The position numbers and the translations under genes are program-made. The notes under the pieces were generated by a model. It was not told where the DNA came from. It searched no databases and was given only the letters and a program-made list of their open reading frames with translations. Of a DNA stretch of 42,435 nt, positions 7,631 to 16,100 are shown in pieces. The stretch is taken from the NCBI RefSeq assembly GCF_018305005.1, contig NZ_JAGQEG010000048.1:1-42435 (forward strand), read 5' to 3'. Each line of letters starts with the position of its first letter. Position 1 is the first letter of the stretch. This DNA comes from Collimonas silvisoli (lineage in GTDB: Bacteria; Pseudomonadota; Gammaproteobacteria; Burkholderiales; Burkholderiaceae_D).

Positions 7631-8257
7631 TTAAAAGCGGAATCCGGGCGGCGCGTTGCCTGCCGCCGGCAGTGCGTCGCCGTTGTTGGCGCCATTGGCG
7701 GCCGGCGCCGTGGTTTTATTAGGCAAGCTGGGCGCGGGGGCGGCGGCCACCGGCGCTGCATTGCGATAGGTTTTTGGCAAATAATTCTTTTCCGGATAGC
7801 CGGCTGCCGTCAGCGCTGTGCCCCAAGCGCTGTCGGAGAAACCGCTTTCCTTGCTGCGCCCAACGGTCAGCACCGGCAAGTCGTTCGCGCTGGTGATCTT
7901 GCGTAAGGCGGCAATATCTTCATTGCTCTTCACGGTTTTTTCGCTGAACGGAATGCCGCGCTGGTTCAGCATTTTGCGGCCATCGTCGCAGGGAGTGCAT
8001 TTATCCGAGCTATACAAGGTGACGGGATTGTTCTTGACCGCCAGCGCCAGTTCATACGGCAGACCGTCGCCACTGTCGCCGGTGCCGGCGGCGGCTTTCT
8101 GCTGTGTCACGTTGCCCTTGGCCGGCGGTGTATCGCTGTAAGTGACCTTGCCATCCGGACCGGTCGATTTGTATAGCTGCGCTTGTGCGCCAGCGGCCGA
8201 CATCAGCAGAAAAAACGTTACAGCGAATCTTTTCCCGCTTTTCATCTCAACCTTCAT
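7631..8257 (-). CDS. Exported DUF4124-glutaredoxin fusion protein
   Basis: A 208-residue envelope protein. Residues 1-27 are a signal peptide (FFLLMSAAGAQA|QLY). Residues 28-50 form a short DUF4124 module (LYKSTGPDGKVTYSDTPP), a beta-hairpin found at the start of many exported betaproteobacterial proteins. Residues 79-155 are a glutaredoxin-like thioredoxin fold with active-site C87-T-P-C90 and a cis-proline region NDLPVLTVG. The tail from about 165 is Ala/Pro/Asn-rich and probably disordered. A periplasmic thiol-disulfide role is inferred from export plus CxxC; the substrate is unknown. The first ATG is used because GGGGA lies 7 nt upstream. Confidence 0.85.
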   Translation of the reverse strand: MKVEMKSGKRFAVTFFLLMSAAGAQAQLYKSTGPDGKVTYSDTPPAKGNVTQQKAAAGTGDSGDGLPYELALAVKNNPVTLYSSDKCTPCDDGRKMLNQRGIPFSEKTVKSNEDIAALRKITSANDLPVLTVGRSKESGFSDSAWGTALTAAGYPEKNYLPKTYRNAAPVAAAPAPSLPNKTTAPAANGANNGDALPAAGNAPPGFRF

Positions 8258-8329
8258 TCTCTTCCCCTTATTGTAAGAATCGCCGACATGCGGCGAAGGT
8301 TTGGCTGCTTGACGCCGCCTCGATCTTGC

Positions 8330-10408
8330 TTATGCCGCCATGCCGCTATGCCGCAACAAGGCATCTATGCTTGGCTCACGTCCGCGAAATGCCTTGAACG
8401 ATTCCAGCGCCGGACGCGAGCCGCCGACGGCAAGGATTTCGTCGTGGAATTTTTTGCCGGTCTCTGCCGAAACCACATTGCCGCCAAGCGCGGCCGCTTC
8501 TTCAAACGCGCTATATGCATCGGCCGACAATACTTCGGCCCATTTGTAGCTGTAATAACCGGCAGCGTAGCCGCCGGCAAAAATGTGGCCGAATGAATGC
8601 TGGAAACGATTGAACGGCGGCGGGCTGATGACCGCGATCTTGGCGCGCACCTGGTCGATCACGTCTTGTACGCTTTGGCTGCCATACGGATCGTAATCGT
8701 CGTGCAAGCGCATGTCGAACAGGGAGAATTCGACCTGGCGCAAGGCTTGCAGCCCGGACTGGAAATTCTTGGCTGCGATCATTTTGTCGAACAGCGCGCG
8801 CGGCAACGGTTCGCCGCTTTCCGCCTCGGCGGTCATGTGCTGCAACACCTCCCACTCCCAGCAGAAATTCTCCATGAATTGCGACGGCAATTCGACCGCA
8901 TCCCATTCGACGCCGGAAATGCCGGAGACGCCGAGCTCGTCGACCCGGGTCAGCATGTGATGCAAGCCGTGGCCGAACTCGTGGAACAGGGTGATCACTT
9001 CGTCATGTGTAAACAAAGCCGCTTTGGCAACGCCGTCGACTACTGCCGGGGCGGTGAAGTTGCAGGTCAGGTAAGCAACCGGGGTTTGTATTTCGCTGCC
9101 GAGGCGGCGCCGGGCGCGCGCATCGTCCATCCATGCGCCGCCGCGCTTGCCGTTGCGGGCATACAGGTCGAGATAAAACTGGCCGATCAGCTTGCCGTCT
9201 TTTTGAATCCGGAAAAACTTGACGTCCGGGTGCCATACCGTTGCCTGGTCGGCGCTGATATCGACCGAAAACAATTTCTGCACCAACTGGAACAAGCCGG
9301 CGACCACCACCGGTTCCGGGAAATATTGTTTTACTTCTTGCTCGGAAAAGGCGTAGCGTTGCTCGCGCAGTTTTTCGGCGGCATACGCCAGATCCCAGGC
9401 TTCCAGCGAGGCCAGGCCCAGTTGTTCTGCGGCGAAGGCGCGCAGCTCAGCCAGGTCCTGCTCGGCAAACGGACGGGCGCGCTGGCCCAGGTCTTGCAAG
9501 AAATGCATCACTTCGGCGGGCGTCTTGGCCATCTTCGGCACCAGCGACAACTCAGCGTAATTCTTGAAGCCCAGCAGTTTCGCTTCTTCATTGCGCAAAC
9601 GCAGGATCTCGGCAATATTCGCGCTGTTGTCCCATTCCGGATTTTCGCCCAGCTCGGATGCCTTGGTGGCATTGGCGCGATATATCTTTTCACGCAAGGC
9701 GCGGTTGTCCGCATATTGCAGAATCGGGAAATAAGACGGGAAATGCAGCGTAAATTTATAGCCTGGCTTGCCGTCCTGCTCGGCGGCGGCGCGCGCTGCC
9801 TGGCGCACATCGTCCGGCAGCCCGGCTAATTCCGCCTCGTCGCTGACGAACAAACCGTAGGCGTTGGTGGCGTCGAGAATATTTTCCGAGAAGCGGGTGG
9901 TCAGCGCTGCGTGTTTTTCCTGGATTTCGGCAAAGCGGGCTTTCTTGGCCGGCGCCAGTTCCGCGCCGCCCAGTCTGAAATCGCGCAGGGCGTTATTGAC
10001 GATCTTGCGGCGCGCCTCTGACAGATCGGCAAAATCGAGATTGTTCCTGATCGCCTTGTACTTGTCGAACAAGGCCAGGTTTTGCGCCAGCGCGGTCCCG
10101 AACTCGATCAGCTTCGGCTGGTTCTCGTTATACGCGGCACGCAGTTCCGGCGTGTCGGCTACCGCATTCAAATGGCTGACAATGCCCCAGGCACGGCTCA
10201 ACTTCTCGGTCACGTGTTCCAGCGGGATCACAAAATTGTCCCAGGTGGCGGCATCGGTCGAGGTTTCCAGCAGGGCAACCACGGTATGCGCTTGCTGCAG
10301 CAGCGCTGCAATCGCTGGCGTGATGTCGGCTGGCGTGATCTGGTCGAATTTGGCCAGACCGGTAAAGTCGAGCAGGGGATTGCTGGTCTTGATTGCGGTA
10401 GATGTCAT
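8330..10408 (-). CDS. prlC: Oligopeptidase A (M3 family zinc peptidase)
   Basis: A 692-residue cytoplasmic metallopeptidase that degrades short peptides, including released signal peptides. The zinc site is complete: H476-E-F-G-H480 with E506 in the following VELPSQFMENF helix. The N-terminal half is the helical domain of the thimet oligopeptidase fold. Length matches E. coli PrlC (680). The ATG at 10408 is chosen because an upstream in-frame extension reads through the end of folD and has basic, low-complexity content. The start lies 5 bp after the folD stop, so translation is probably coupled. Confidence 0.96.
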   Translation of the reverse strand: MTSTAIKTSNPLLDFTGLAKFDQITPADITPAIAALLQQAHTVVALLETSTDAATWDNFVIPLEHVTEKLSRAWGIVSHLNAVADTPELRAAYNENQPKLIEFGTALAQNLALFDKYKAIRNNLDFADLSEARRKIVNNALRDFRLGGAELAPAKKARFAEIQEKHAALTTRFSENILDATNAYGLFVSDEAELAGLPDDVRQAARAAAEQDGKPGYKFTLHFPSYFPILQYADNRALREKIYRANATKASELGENPEWDNSANIAEILRLRNEEAKLLGFKNYAELSLVPKMAKTPAEVMHFLQDLGQRARPFAEQDLAELRAFAAEQLGLASLEAWDLAYAAEKLREQRYAFSEQEVKQYFPEPVVVAGLFQLVQKLFSVDISADQATVWHPDVKFFRIQKDGKLIGQFYLDLYARNGKRGGAWMDDARARRRLGSEIQTPVAYLTCNFTAPAVVDGVAKAALFTHDEVITLFHEFGHGLHHMLTRVDELGVSGISGVEWDAVELPSQFMENFCWEWEVLQHMTAEAESGEPLPRALFDKMIAAKNFQSGLQALRQVEFSLFDMRLHDDYDPYGSQSVQDVIDQVRAKIAVISPPPFNRFQHSFGHIFAGGYAAGYYSYKWAEVLSADAYSAFEEAAALGGNVVSAETGKKFHDEILAVGGSRPALESFKAFRGREPSIDALLRHSGMAA

Positions 10409-10413
10409 TGCAA

Positions 10414-11259
10414 TTACATTCTTTCTGCGGCTTCGATGGTATTGACCAGCAACATGGTGATGGTCATCGGCCCGACGCCGCCTGGCACCGGGGTGATGTA
10501 GCCCGCTACCTCTTTGGCGTTGGCAAAATCGACATCGCCGCACAGCTTGCCGTGATCGTCGCGGTTCATGCCGACGTCGATCACGGCAGCGCCGGGCTTG
10601 ACCATGTCGGCGGTAACGATATTGCGTTTGCCGGTAGCCACCACCAGGATGTCAGCCATGCGCGTGTGCAGTCCGAGATCGCGGGTCTTGGAATTGCAGA
10701 TGGTGACCGTGGCGCCGGCTTGCAAGAGCAGCATGGCTTGCGGCTTGCCGACGATATTCGAAGCGCCGACGATCACCGCATGCGCGCCGCGCACCGGGAA
10801 ATTCACCGATTCCAGCATTTTCATCACGCCGTAAGGAGTGCATGGGCGGAACAGCGGCTGGCCGGTCATCAGCAGGCCGGCGTTGCTGATGTGGAAACCG
10901 TCGACGTCCTTTTCCGGGGCGATGGCTTCAATCACTTTATGAGCGTCGATGTGGGCCGGCAACGGCAGTTGCACCAGGATGCCATTGATCTTCGGATCCT
11001 GGTTCAAGGCGTCGATACGCGCCAGCAGAGCCGCTTCGGTCAGATCGGCGTCATATTTTTCGAACACCGAATGCAAGCCGTTGTCTTCGCAAGCCTTGAC
11101 CTTGTTGCGCACATACACTTGCGAAGCCGGGCTGTCGCCGACCAGGATCACCGCCAGTCCAGGCTGCTTGCCTTGTGCGGTCAGCACGGCGGCGCGCCTG
11201 GCGACATCGGCGCGTAGTTGTTGCGAAAGGAGATTTCCGTCGATCAGTTGGGCTGGCAT
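10414..11259 (-). CDS. folD: Bifunctional methylenetetrahydrofolate dehydrogenase/cyclohydrolase
   Basis: A 281-residue cytoplasmic enzyme that converts 5,10-methylene-THF to 10-formyl-THF through NADP-dependent oxidation and ring hydrolysis, supplying one-carbon units for purines and formyl-Met. Family signatures are seen: [13 protein letters not shown] with the catalytic lysine, [12 protein letters not shown], the NADP-binding [18 protein letters not shown] and the C-terminal [16 protein letters not shown]. Length is the usual 280-290 residues. It is immediately followed by prlC. Confidence 0.97.
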   Translation of the reverse strand: MPAQLIDGNLLSQQLRADVARRAAVLTAQGKQPGLAVILVGDSPASQVYVRNKVKACEDNGLHSVFEKYDADLTEAALLARIDALNQDPKINGILVQLPLPAHIDAHKVIEAIAPEKDVDGFHISNAGLLMTGQPLFRPCTPYGVMKMLESVNFPVRGAHAVIVGASNIVGKPQAMLLLQAGATVTICNSKTRDLGLHTRMADILVVATGKRNIVTADMVKPGAAVIDVGMNRDDHGKLCGDVDFANAKEVAGYITPVPGGVGPMTITMLLVNTIEAAERM

Positions 11260-11564
11260 AGTGATGGCATTGAAAAATTAAAAGCAAAGCAGGATTATAA
11301 AGGGTGCGCACCTATAAGTTCGCGCCGGCAGCGAGTTCCTTGCGGTTTCTTGTAAATTTATCGTGGCTTGTCTATTTGATAAAAGGCGGCGTCATCCGGC
11401 CCGATTTTCGCCGGTCGATTGCGCTCCATGCGACATCCAACGCGTTCTTTCATTTTCGGCTATTCTCGCCTTCTACGACCCGGTTTAGGGACAGCAGCAA
11501 ACACAAGAACGGCCCAAGAACCCAGGACAACGAGTTCGACGAATTTAAAAAAAAGGATGCTGAA
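11260..11564. other. Intergenic region between folD and gshA
   Basis: About 305 bp separate the divergent folD and gshA starts. An open frame continuous with gshA covers part of it but looks non-coding (no conserved content, no ribosome-binding site). A perfect 10-bp palindrome GGTGCGCACC occurs at 11303-11312. I see no convincing -35/-10 pair, although both promoters must lie here. Confidence 0.4.
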
Positions 11565-13151
11565 TTGACTGATCATTACACTCGCCGGCTGGCGCTGCTA
11601 GGGCAAGAGCAGCATCGCGGCTTGCTAGGCCAGGGCTTGCGCGGCATCGAGAGAGAAACCTTGCGGGTCGACGGCGATGGCCGGCTGGCCCTGACGCCGC
11701 ATCCGCGGGCGCTGGGTTCCGCCCTGACGCAGCCGCAGATCACCACCGATTATTCGGAATCGCTGCTGGAATTCATTACGCCCGCCGAGCACGACATCGC
11801 CACCGCGCTGACCGAGCTGGATGCGATCCACCGTTTCGTCTATTCGAAACTGGGCGACGAACTGCTCTGGAGCCAATCGATGCCGGCCCATCTGCCGGCC
11901 GAAGAACAGATCCCGATCGCCTGGTACGGCACCTCGCACATGGGCATGCTGAAGCACGTCTACCGGCGCGGGCTGGCGCTGCGTTACGGCAAGCGCATGC
12001 AATGCATTGCCGGCATCCATTACAACTATTCACTGGCCGAAGGCGTGTGGCCGGTGTTGCAGGCAGCCGAGGGTGACAGCGGCACGGCGATGCATTTTCA
12101 ATCGGAAAGTTATATCGCGCTGGTGCGCAATTTCCGCCGCTACAGCTGGCTGCTGATGTACTTGTTCGGCGCTTCGCCGGCCCTGTCGACCTGTTTTCTC
12201 GACGGCCGCCAGCATCGCCTGGAACAACTCGACAAGGACACCCTGTATCTGCCATACGCCACCAGTTTGCGCATGAGCGATCTCGGTTACACCAGCGAAG
12301 CCCAGGCCCGACTGACGCCGCAATTCAACAGTCTCGACAGCTACATCAAGAGCCTGGCGCGGGCAGTCAGCCAGCCGTACCCGCCGTATGCCGCAATCGG
12401 CACCCATCGCAACGGCGAGTGGGTGCAGATCAATACCAATATCCTGCAGATCGAGAACGAGTACTACTCGACGATCCGGCCGAAACGCGTGATCAATTCC
12501 GGCGAGCGGCCGGTCCAGGCGCTCTCGGCGCGCGGCGTGCAATACATCGAAGTGCGCTGCATGGACATCGATCCGTTCGAACCGATGGGCATCAACCTCG
12601 AAACTTCGCGCTTCCTCGACGCTTTCCTGCTGTTCTGCGCAATGGACGACAGCCCGTTGACCAGCGATGAAGAGAGTCTGGAAAACGTCGAGAATTTTTC
12701 CCGCACGGTGAAAGAAGGGCGGCGCCCTGGCTTGCAATTGCGGCGTGACGGCAATCCGGTGCCCTTGCAAACCTGGGGCCAGGAATTACTGCAGCGGATC
12801 GCGCCGGCGGCGGCCTTGCTCGACGCCCAGCGCAGCGACGGCGTGCATGCCGCGTCGCTGGCGCAGCAGGGCTTGAAGCTGGATGCGGTTGAGCTGACGC
12901 CGTCGGCCAAGGTGCTGGCTATCTTGCAGCAGAATCAGGAATCGTTTGCCAGCTTTGCGCTGCGTCAAAGCAAAGCCCATGCAGCGTATTTCCTGGCGCA
13001 TCCACCCAGCCCTGAAGAGCGCAGTTATTTCGAAACTCTGGCCGCCACTTCGCTGTCGGAGCAGGAGAGCCTGGAACGTAGCCAGACTGGCGATTTCGAT
13101 ACCTTTGTCGCGGCTTACCGCGCTAGCACCTTGGGCAATATGAGTGTTTAG
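11565..13151 (+). CDS. gshA: Glutamate-cysteine ligase
   Basis: A 528-residue cytoplasmic enzyme for the first, rate-limiting step of glutathione synthesis: ATP-dependent joining of glutamate and cysteine. The sequence follows the gammaproteobacterial-type GshA family: [24 protein letters not shown] near the N-terminus (glutamate/ATP site), [11 protein letters not shown], and the SMPAHLP, YGTSHMG and GIHYNYS blocks. The start is TTG at 11565 ([13 protein letters not shown]), because AAGGA lies 8 nt before it and the resulting length fits E. coli GshA (518); an upstream ATG would add 87 unlikely residues. Product glutathione fits the glutaredoxin and peroxide-defence genes nearby. Confidence 0.95.
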   Translation: MTDHYTRRLALLGQEQHRGLLGQGLRGIERETLRVDGDGRLALTPHPRALGSALTQPQITTDYSESLLEFITPAEHDIATALTELDAIHRFVYSKLGDELLWSQSMPAHLPAEEQIPIAWYGTSHMGMLKHVYRRGLALRYGKRMQCIAGIHYNYSLAEGVWPVLQAAEGDSGTAMHFQSESYIALVRNFRRYSWLLMYLFGASPALSTCFLDGRQHRLEQLDKDTLYLPYATSLRMSDLGYTSEAQARLTPQFNSLDSYIKSLARAVSQPYPPYAAIGTHRNGEWVQINTNILQIENEYYSTIRPKRVINSGERPVQALSARGVQYIEVRCMDIDPFEPMGINLETSRFLDAFLLFCAMDDSPLTSDEESLENVENFSRTVKEGRRPGLQLRRDGNPVPLQTWGQELLQRIAPAAALLDAQRSDGVHAASLAQQGLKLDAVELTPSAKVLAILQQNQESFASFALRQSKAHAAYFLAHPPSPEERSYFETLAATSLSEQESLERSQTGDFDTFVAAYRASTLGNMSV

Positions 13152-13175
13152 CCAACCTTGAAATCGTAGCTGACG

Positions 13176-13616
13176 CTATTTGTTCAGCTCCGATGGCTTC
13201 CATCCAGGAATCGGCTTCGGTTCGCAGTATCCCGTTTTTGTGCACGGAGGCTGAAACATCACATACCCAGTATCTGATAGCTGTTGAGTTGATCGTGAAG
13301 ACGTTTCGTCGAGGATGCCTGTTTTAATTTCTCGGATACCTAATGACTGTATCAATGACTTCATAGCGTCAGCACGCCGCTGTGCAAGGTCAGGTGTAAC
13401 ATTGAATCGGTTATTGATAGTCGCTCCAATGTCATATTCACCATCACCGAATGCCTGTTGCTTTTCGATTTTCCATTCAACAAATGCCCGTACCTCACTC
13501 GCAGGAATATGGTCTGAGTTTTTATCAAAATGAATCTCATGGGTTAGGCCGGCAAAGGATGCGGCAAAAACCGTAGTCGTTCCTAAAAGAACAATCGAGC
13601 AGAGAATTCGTTTCAT
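13176..13616 (-). CDS. Probable immunity-family protein, copy 5 (type A)
   Basis: A 146-residue exported protein, last in the putative effector-immunity operon. A signal peptide (MKRILCSIVLLGTTTVFAA) precedes the family core LTHEIHFDKNSDHIPASEVR, then PDLAQRRADAMKSLIQSLGI, and a C-terminal QPPCTKTGYC with two cysteines that could form a disulfide. The LAxRRAxAxxSLxxSLG segment recalls the OmpA-like peptidoglycan-binding fold, but the resemblance is weak. It is most similar to copy 1 (14977-15399). The ATG at 13616 is used because a longer frame starts inside copy 4. A role in neutralising the M35 peptidase is inferred from position and export. Confidence 0.75.
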   Translation of the reverse strand: MKRILCSIVLLGTTTVFAASFAGLTHEIHFDKNSDHIPASEVRAFVEWKIEKQQAFGDGEYDIGATINNRFNVTPDLAQRRADAMKSLIQSLGIREIKTGILDETSSRSTQQLSDTGYVMFQPPCTKTGYCEPKPIPGWKPSELNK

Positions 13617-13635
13617 AAATATTTTTGTGGCAACG

Positions 13636-14088
13636 CTATTTGTTCGGCCCTGGTGGCTTTGATCCAGAAATCGGCTGTGGGCCGCAATCATGAGTCTTTG
13701 TGCAAGGTGGCTGAATAACTACGACGGCAGAATTCAGTCTATCTATCAATTCTTGATATTTAACTTTGTTAAACCGCTCTTCCACGGAAACCTCTGTTTG
13801 AATTCCTAAATTGTTCATAAGCTGAACGACAGTCTCGGCTCTTTTTTTAAGGAGCGCGTCCGTTACCTGCATCGCCGTATTTTTAATTAAGAAGACATCA
13901 TATTCACCGCCAGAAAACTCCCGTTTTTTCTCGCTCTGCCAATCAATGAAAGAGCGAATTTCTTCTGCTGAAATCTGCGCGGAATGTGGTTGAAAATTGA
14001 TTTCATGGGTTAGGCCTGCAAAGCTCATGGCTAGACCGTAGCCCGACATCAAATACAGGGCAATAAAGCTAGTTATGCGCATCAGCAT
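13636..14088 (-). CDS. Probable immunity-family protein, copy 4 (type C)
   Basis: A 150-residue exported protein of the same family: signal peptide MLMRITSFIALYLMSGYGLA, then SFAGLTHEINFQPHSAQISAEEIRSFIDW, a degenerate LLKKRAETVVQLMNNLGIQ segment and the QPPCTKTHDCGPQPI tail. It is the most diverged intact copy in the middle third. ATG 14088 overlaps the end of the broken copy 3; ATG 14082 (TGATG stop-start overlap) is an alternative. Neither has a visible ribosome-binding site, suggesting translation coupled to copy 3, which its nonsense codon would weaken. Confidence 0.72.
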   Translation of the reverse strand: MLMRITSFIALYLMSGYGLAMSFAGLTHEINFQPHSAQISAEEIRSFIDWQSEKKREFSGGEYDVFLIKNTAMQVTDALLKKRAETVVQLMNNLGIQTEVSVEERFNKVKYQELIDRLNSAVVVIQPPCTKTHDCGPQPISGSKPPGPNK

Positions 14089-14483
14089 GAGTGGGTTCTG
14101 GTGCATGGGGGCTGAACCGTGACAAAAACTGTGCTAGCCTCCTGTTGGGATAAATTCCGGCCAACATATTCAAGGTCTTGAATTCCCGTATCTTTAGTTT
14201 GAATTCCTAAAGAATTCATCAACGACACTATCGCATTGCGACGACGATCCGCAAGTTCAAAACTTATGTTAAGTCGATTATCTTTAAATCCAAATACGCC
14301 ATAATCGACACCGCCGAACTGTACTGTTTTTATTTTTCAGTCAACCAAGGATCGGATTTCTTCACTTGAGATTTGATCTGAATTTTTACTAAAATGGACC
14401 TGATGTTCTAATCCCGCAAAGGATGTTGCCATAGCCGAAGTGATTGTCGCTAGAACCATTGCAAATGTCAGAAATTTCATCAT
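14082..14483 (-). pseudogene. Immunity-family copy 3 (type B), interrupted by a nonsense codon
   Basis: Translation from ATG 14480 or 14483 gives a signal peptide (MKFLTFAMVLATITSAMA), then SFAGLEHQVHFSKNSDQISSEEIRSLVD, then TGA at 14337-14339 (codon 48 from 14480) exactly where all sisters have the Trp of the DWK/EWK/DWQ motif. The frame continues intact afterwards (FELADRRRNAIVSLMNSLGIQTK) to QPPCTRTHSC and stops at 14082, lacking the extra C-terminal 10-18 residues of its sisters. A single TGG-to-TGA change explains the break. Copy 2 is its closest relative. Its start overlaps the stop of copy 2 (ATGA). Confidence 0.8.
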
Positions 14484-14950
14484 TCGTGATCTGCTTCAAT
14501 TTTGTTCAGCTCCGGTGGCTTCGATCCGGAAATCGGTTTTGGGCCACAATCAAGTGTCTTTGTGCAGGGTGGTTGAAATATTATTGTTGCGGTATTTGTT
14601 TTCTTTCTCGATAAACCCGATTCCCTGCGCTTTGACTGCTGGTCAATCACCACAACTTTTGTGATTTGAATCCCTAACGTGTTCATAAGCGACACAATGG
14701 TGTCACGGCGTTGTTCGACAAGATTTGAACCTATTTCAAGTTGCTCATCTTTATACAAAAATACTTCGTAATCAATACCGCCCATTTCCACAGAGTTGAT
14801 TTTCCAATCTACCAAAGAGCGCATTTCTTCACTTCGGATTTGGCCCGAATTCTCGCTAAAATGCACTTCGTGTTCTAACCCTCCAAAGGATGTCGCCGTG
14901 GCGGAATTGACTGATGCCAGAAAAGCCATACAGCATAAAACGTGTTTCAT
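14480..14950 (-). CDS. Probable immunity-family protein, copy 2 (type B)
   Basis: A 156-residue exported protein: signal peptide MKHVLCCMAFLASVNSATA, core GLEHEVHFSENSGQIRSEEMRSLVDWKI, the LVEQRRDTIVSLMNTLGIQ segment and QPPCTKTLDCGPKPISG near the end, followed by a longer charged tail (ELNKIEADHE). It lies 26 bp after copy 1 and overlaps copy 3 by 4 bp. The exact function is unproven; export, tandem copies and an adjacent toxin-like peptidase make immunity the best reading. Confidence 0.75.
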   Translation of the reverse strand: MKHVLCCMAFLASVNSATATSFGGLEHEVHFSENSGQIRSEEMRSLVDWKINSVEMGGIDYEVFLYKDEQLEIGSNLVEQRRDTIVSLMNTLGIQITKVVVIDQQSKRRESGLSRKKTNTATIIFQPPCTKTLDCGPKPISGSKPPELNKIEADHE

Positions 14951-14976
14951 GAGTGTCGCCTATTTTCGTGCCATGG

Positions 14977-15399
14977 TTAACGTGGGTTAATTGGCTGTGG
15001 GCCGCAATCATGGGTCTTTGTGCAAGGGGGCTGGAACATCACATACGCGGTATCTGCTTCTTGCTGAGTTGTCAGAGAAGATTTGTCTTCCAATGATCCT
15101 ACGTCGTCAAGATGAACACCTAAGGACTGCATTAGTGACTTGATCGCCTTCGCACGTCGCTCTGCAAGGTCGCGCGTGACGTTAAGTCGTTTATTGATCG
15201 TTGTTCCAATATCATATTCCCCATCGCCAAAATCCCGTTGTTTTTCGATTTTCCAATCGACAATTGCCCTTACTTCGCTCGCCGGAATATGATCAGAATT
15301 TTTTTCGAAATGAATTTCATGTGTCAGCCCGACAAAAGATGTCGCGGTGGCTGAAGTAATAAAAACTAAAAGCACCATGCTGCAAAGAGCTCGTTTCAT
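14977..15399 (-). CDS. Probable immunity-family protein, copy 1 (type A)
   Basis: A 140-residue exported protein beginning with a signal peptide (MKRALCSMVLLVFITSATA), then SFVGLTHEIHFEKNSDHIPASEVRAIVDWKIEKQ, RDLAERRAKAIKSLMQSLGV and QPPCTKTHDCGPQPI. Its ATG overlaps the stop of the M35 peptidase gene by 4 bp (ATGA), the tight coupling expected for a toxin and its antidote. It is shorter at the C-terminus than the other copies. Copy 5 is its closest relative, so the array order is A-B-B'-C-A. Confidence 0.78.
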   Translation of the reverse strand: MKRALCSMVLLVFITSATATSFVGLTHEIHFEKNSDHIPASEVRAIVDWKIEKQRDFGDGEYDIGTTINKRLNVTRDLAERRAKAIKSLMQSLGVHLDDVGSLEDKSSLTTQQEADTAYVMFQPPCTKTHDCGPQPINPR

Positions 15400-16100
15400 T
15401 TATCCCCACCTTTCGCCCAAACAATATATGCACCTATACTTTCTGCATTCGTTATACAAAGGCGATCCTTAGCCTCTGCTCTACGTTTTGACTTCCAGGT
15501 TGTATACCACTCATCATTTGAGCCCATGGTGTCATTGAAGTGAGAGACTTCATGCACAAGCGTGAGAAGTCTTGAGTCTCCGTCGTAAGCTTTGCCTGTG
15601 TCAAAATTCTTTCTCTCATCAGGTAACTCACAAAATTTTAAGGTAATCGCAATCATGTGTGTTGCAACGTCCGGCTTACAAACTACTGCGGCCGTTGTAC
15701 TAGGGTTCACTTTGCTGCCATCGCAGTTGAGATAAGACAATGCCGTTTCTGACCAACGCACGAAATTTGACGGGGTAAGTTCGGAGAACACCCGATTCAT
15801 TTGTTTTAGACCTGTCAACAGTTTCGAACGGAAGTCATCGCTATCTGCGCCGAACCACTGAATCACTGCCTCTTTGTCACTCGCGTCCCACCGAGCAAGT
15901 TGATTAATCCGCGTCGTTGTTCGCACAACAGCTTCATCCCGCAAACGCATAACCGTTCTAGCGAACTCTCCATTCGTCATATTTGGACATATCGCTTCAA
16001 AATTTGCGTAAATTATTTTTTCAGATGTGTCGCTTGCGAGAGTAGTATTTTTTGCGGCAATTTTCTTTAATGGTGTTCCATCGGGGTAGGTGACTGTCAT
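15396..16100 (-). CDS. M35-type (aspzincin) metallopeptidase, probable type VI effector
   Basis: A 234-residue zinc endopeptidase-like protein. Residues 183-187 are H-E-V-S-H, followed by G193-S-N-D196-E-W-Y199, matching the HExxH + GTxxDxxY aspzincin signature in which Asp is the third zinc ligand. The upstream helical region (ARWDASDKEAVIQWFG, LLTGLKQMNRVFSEL) and the later NAESIGAYIVW fit the lysine-specific metallo-endopeptidase branch of M35. There is no signal peptide, which fits delivery by a secretion machine. It overlaps the PAAR-like gene upstream and the first exported immunity-family gene downstream by 4 bp each. Likely cargo: a toxin acting in the periplasm of rival cells, since the partners are exported (inference). 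Confidence 0.82.
   Translation of the reverse strand: MTVTYPDGTPLKKIAAKNTTLASDTSEKIIYANFEAICPNMTNGEFARTVMRLRDEAVVRTTTRINQLARWDASDKEAVIQWFGADSDDFRSKLLTGLKQMNRVFSELTPSNFVRWSETALSYLNCDGSKVNPSTTAAVVCKPDVATHMIAITLKFCELPDERKNFDTGKAYDGDSRLLTLVHEVSHFNDTMGSNDEWYTTWKSKRRAEAKDRLCITNAESIGAYIVWAKGGDK

Noticed and set aside
8597-9829. 410-codon open frame opposite prlC
   Set aside because: Antisense shadow of a well-conserved peptidase; His/Gln/Arg-rich content typical of reversed GC-rich coding sequence.
14337-14339. TGA in immunity copy 3 as selenocysteine or programmed readthrough
   Set aside because: Sister copies have plain Trp there and no supporting structure was seen; simple nonsense mutation is sufficient.
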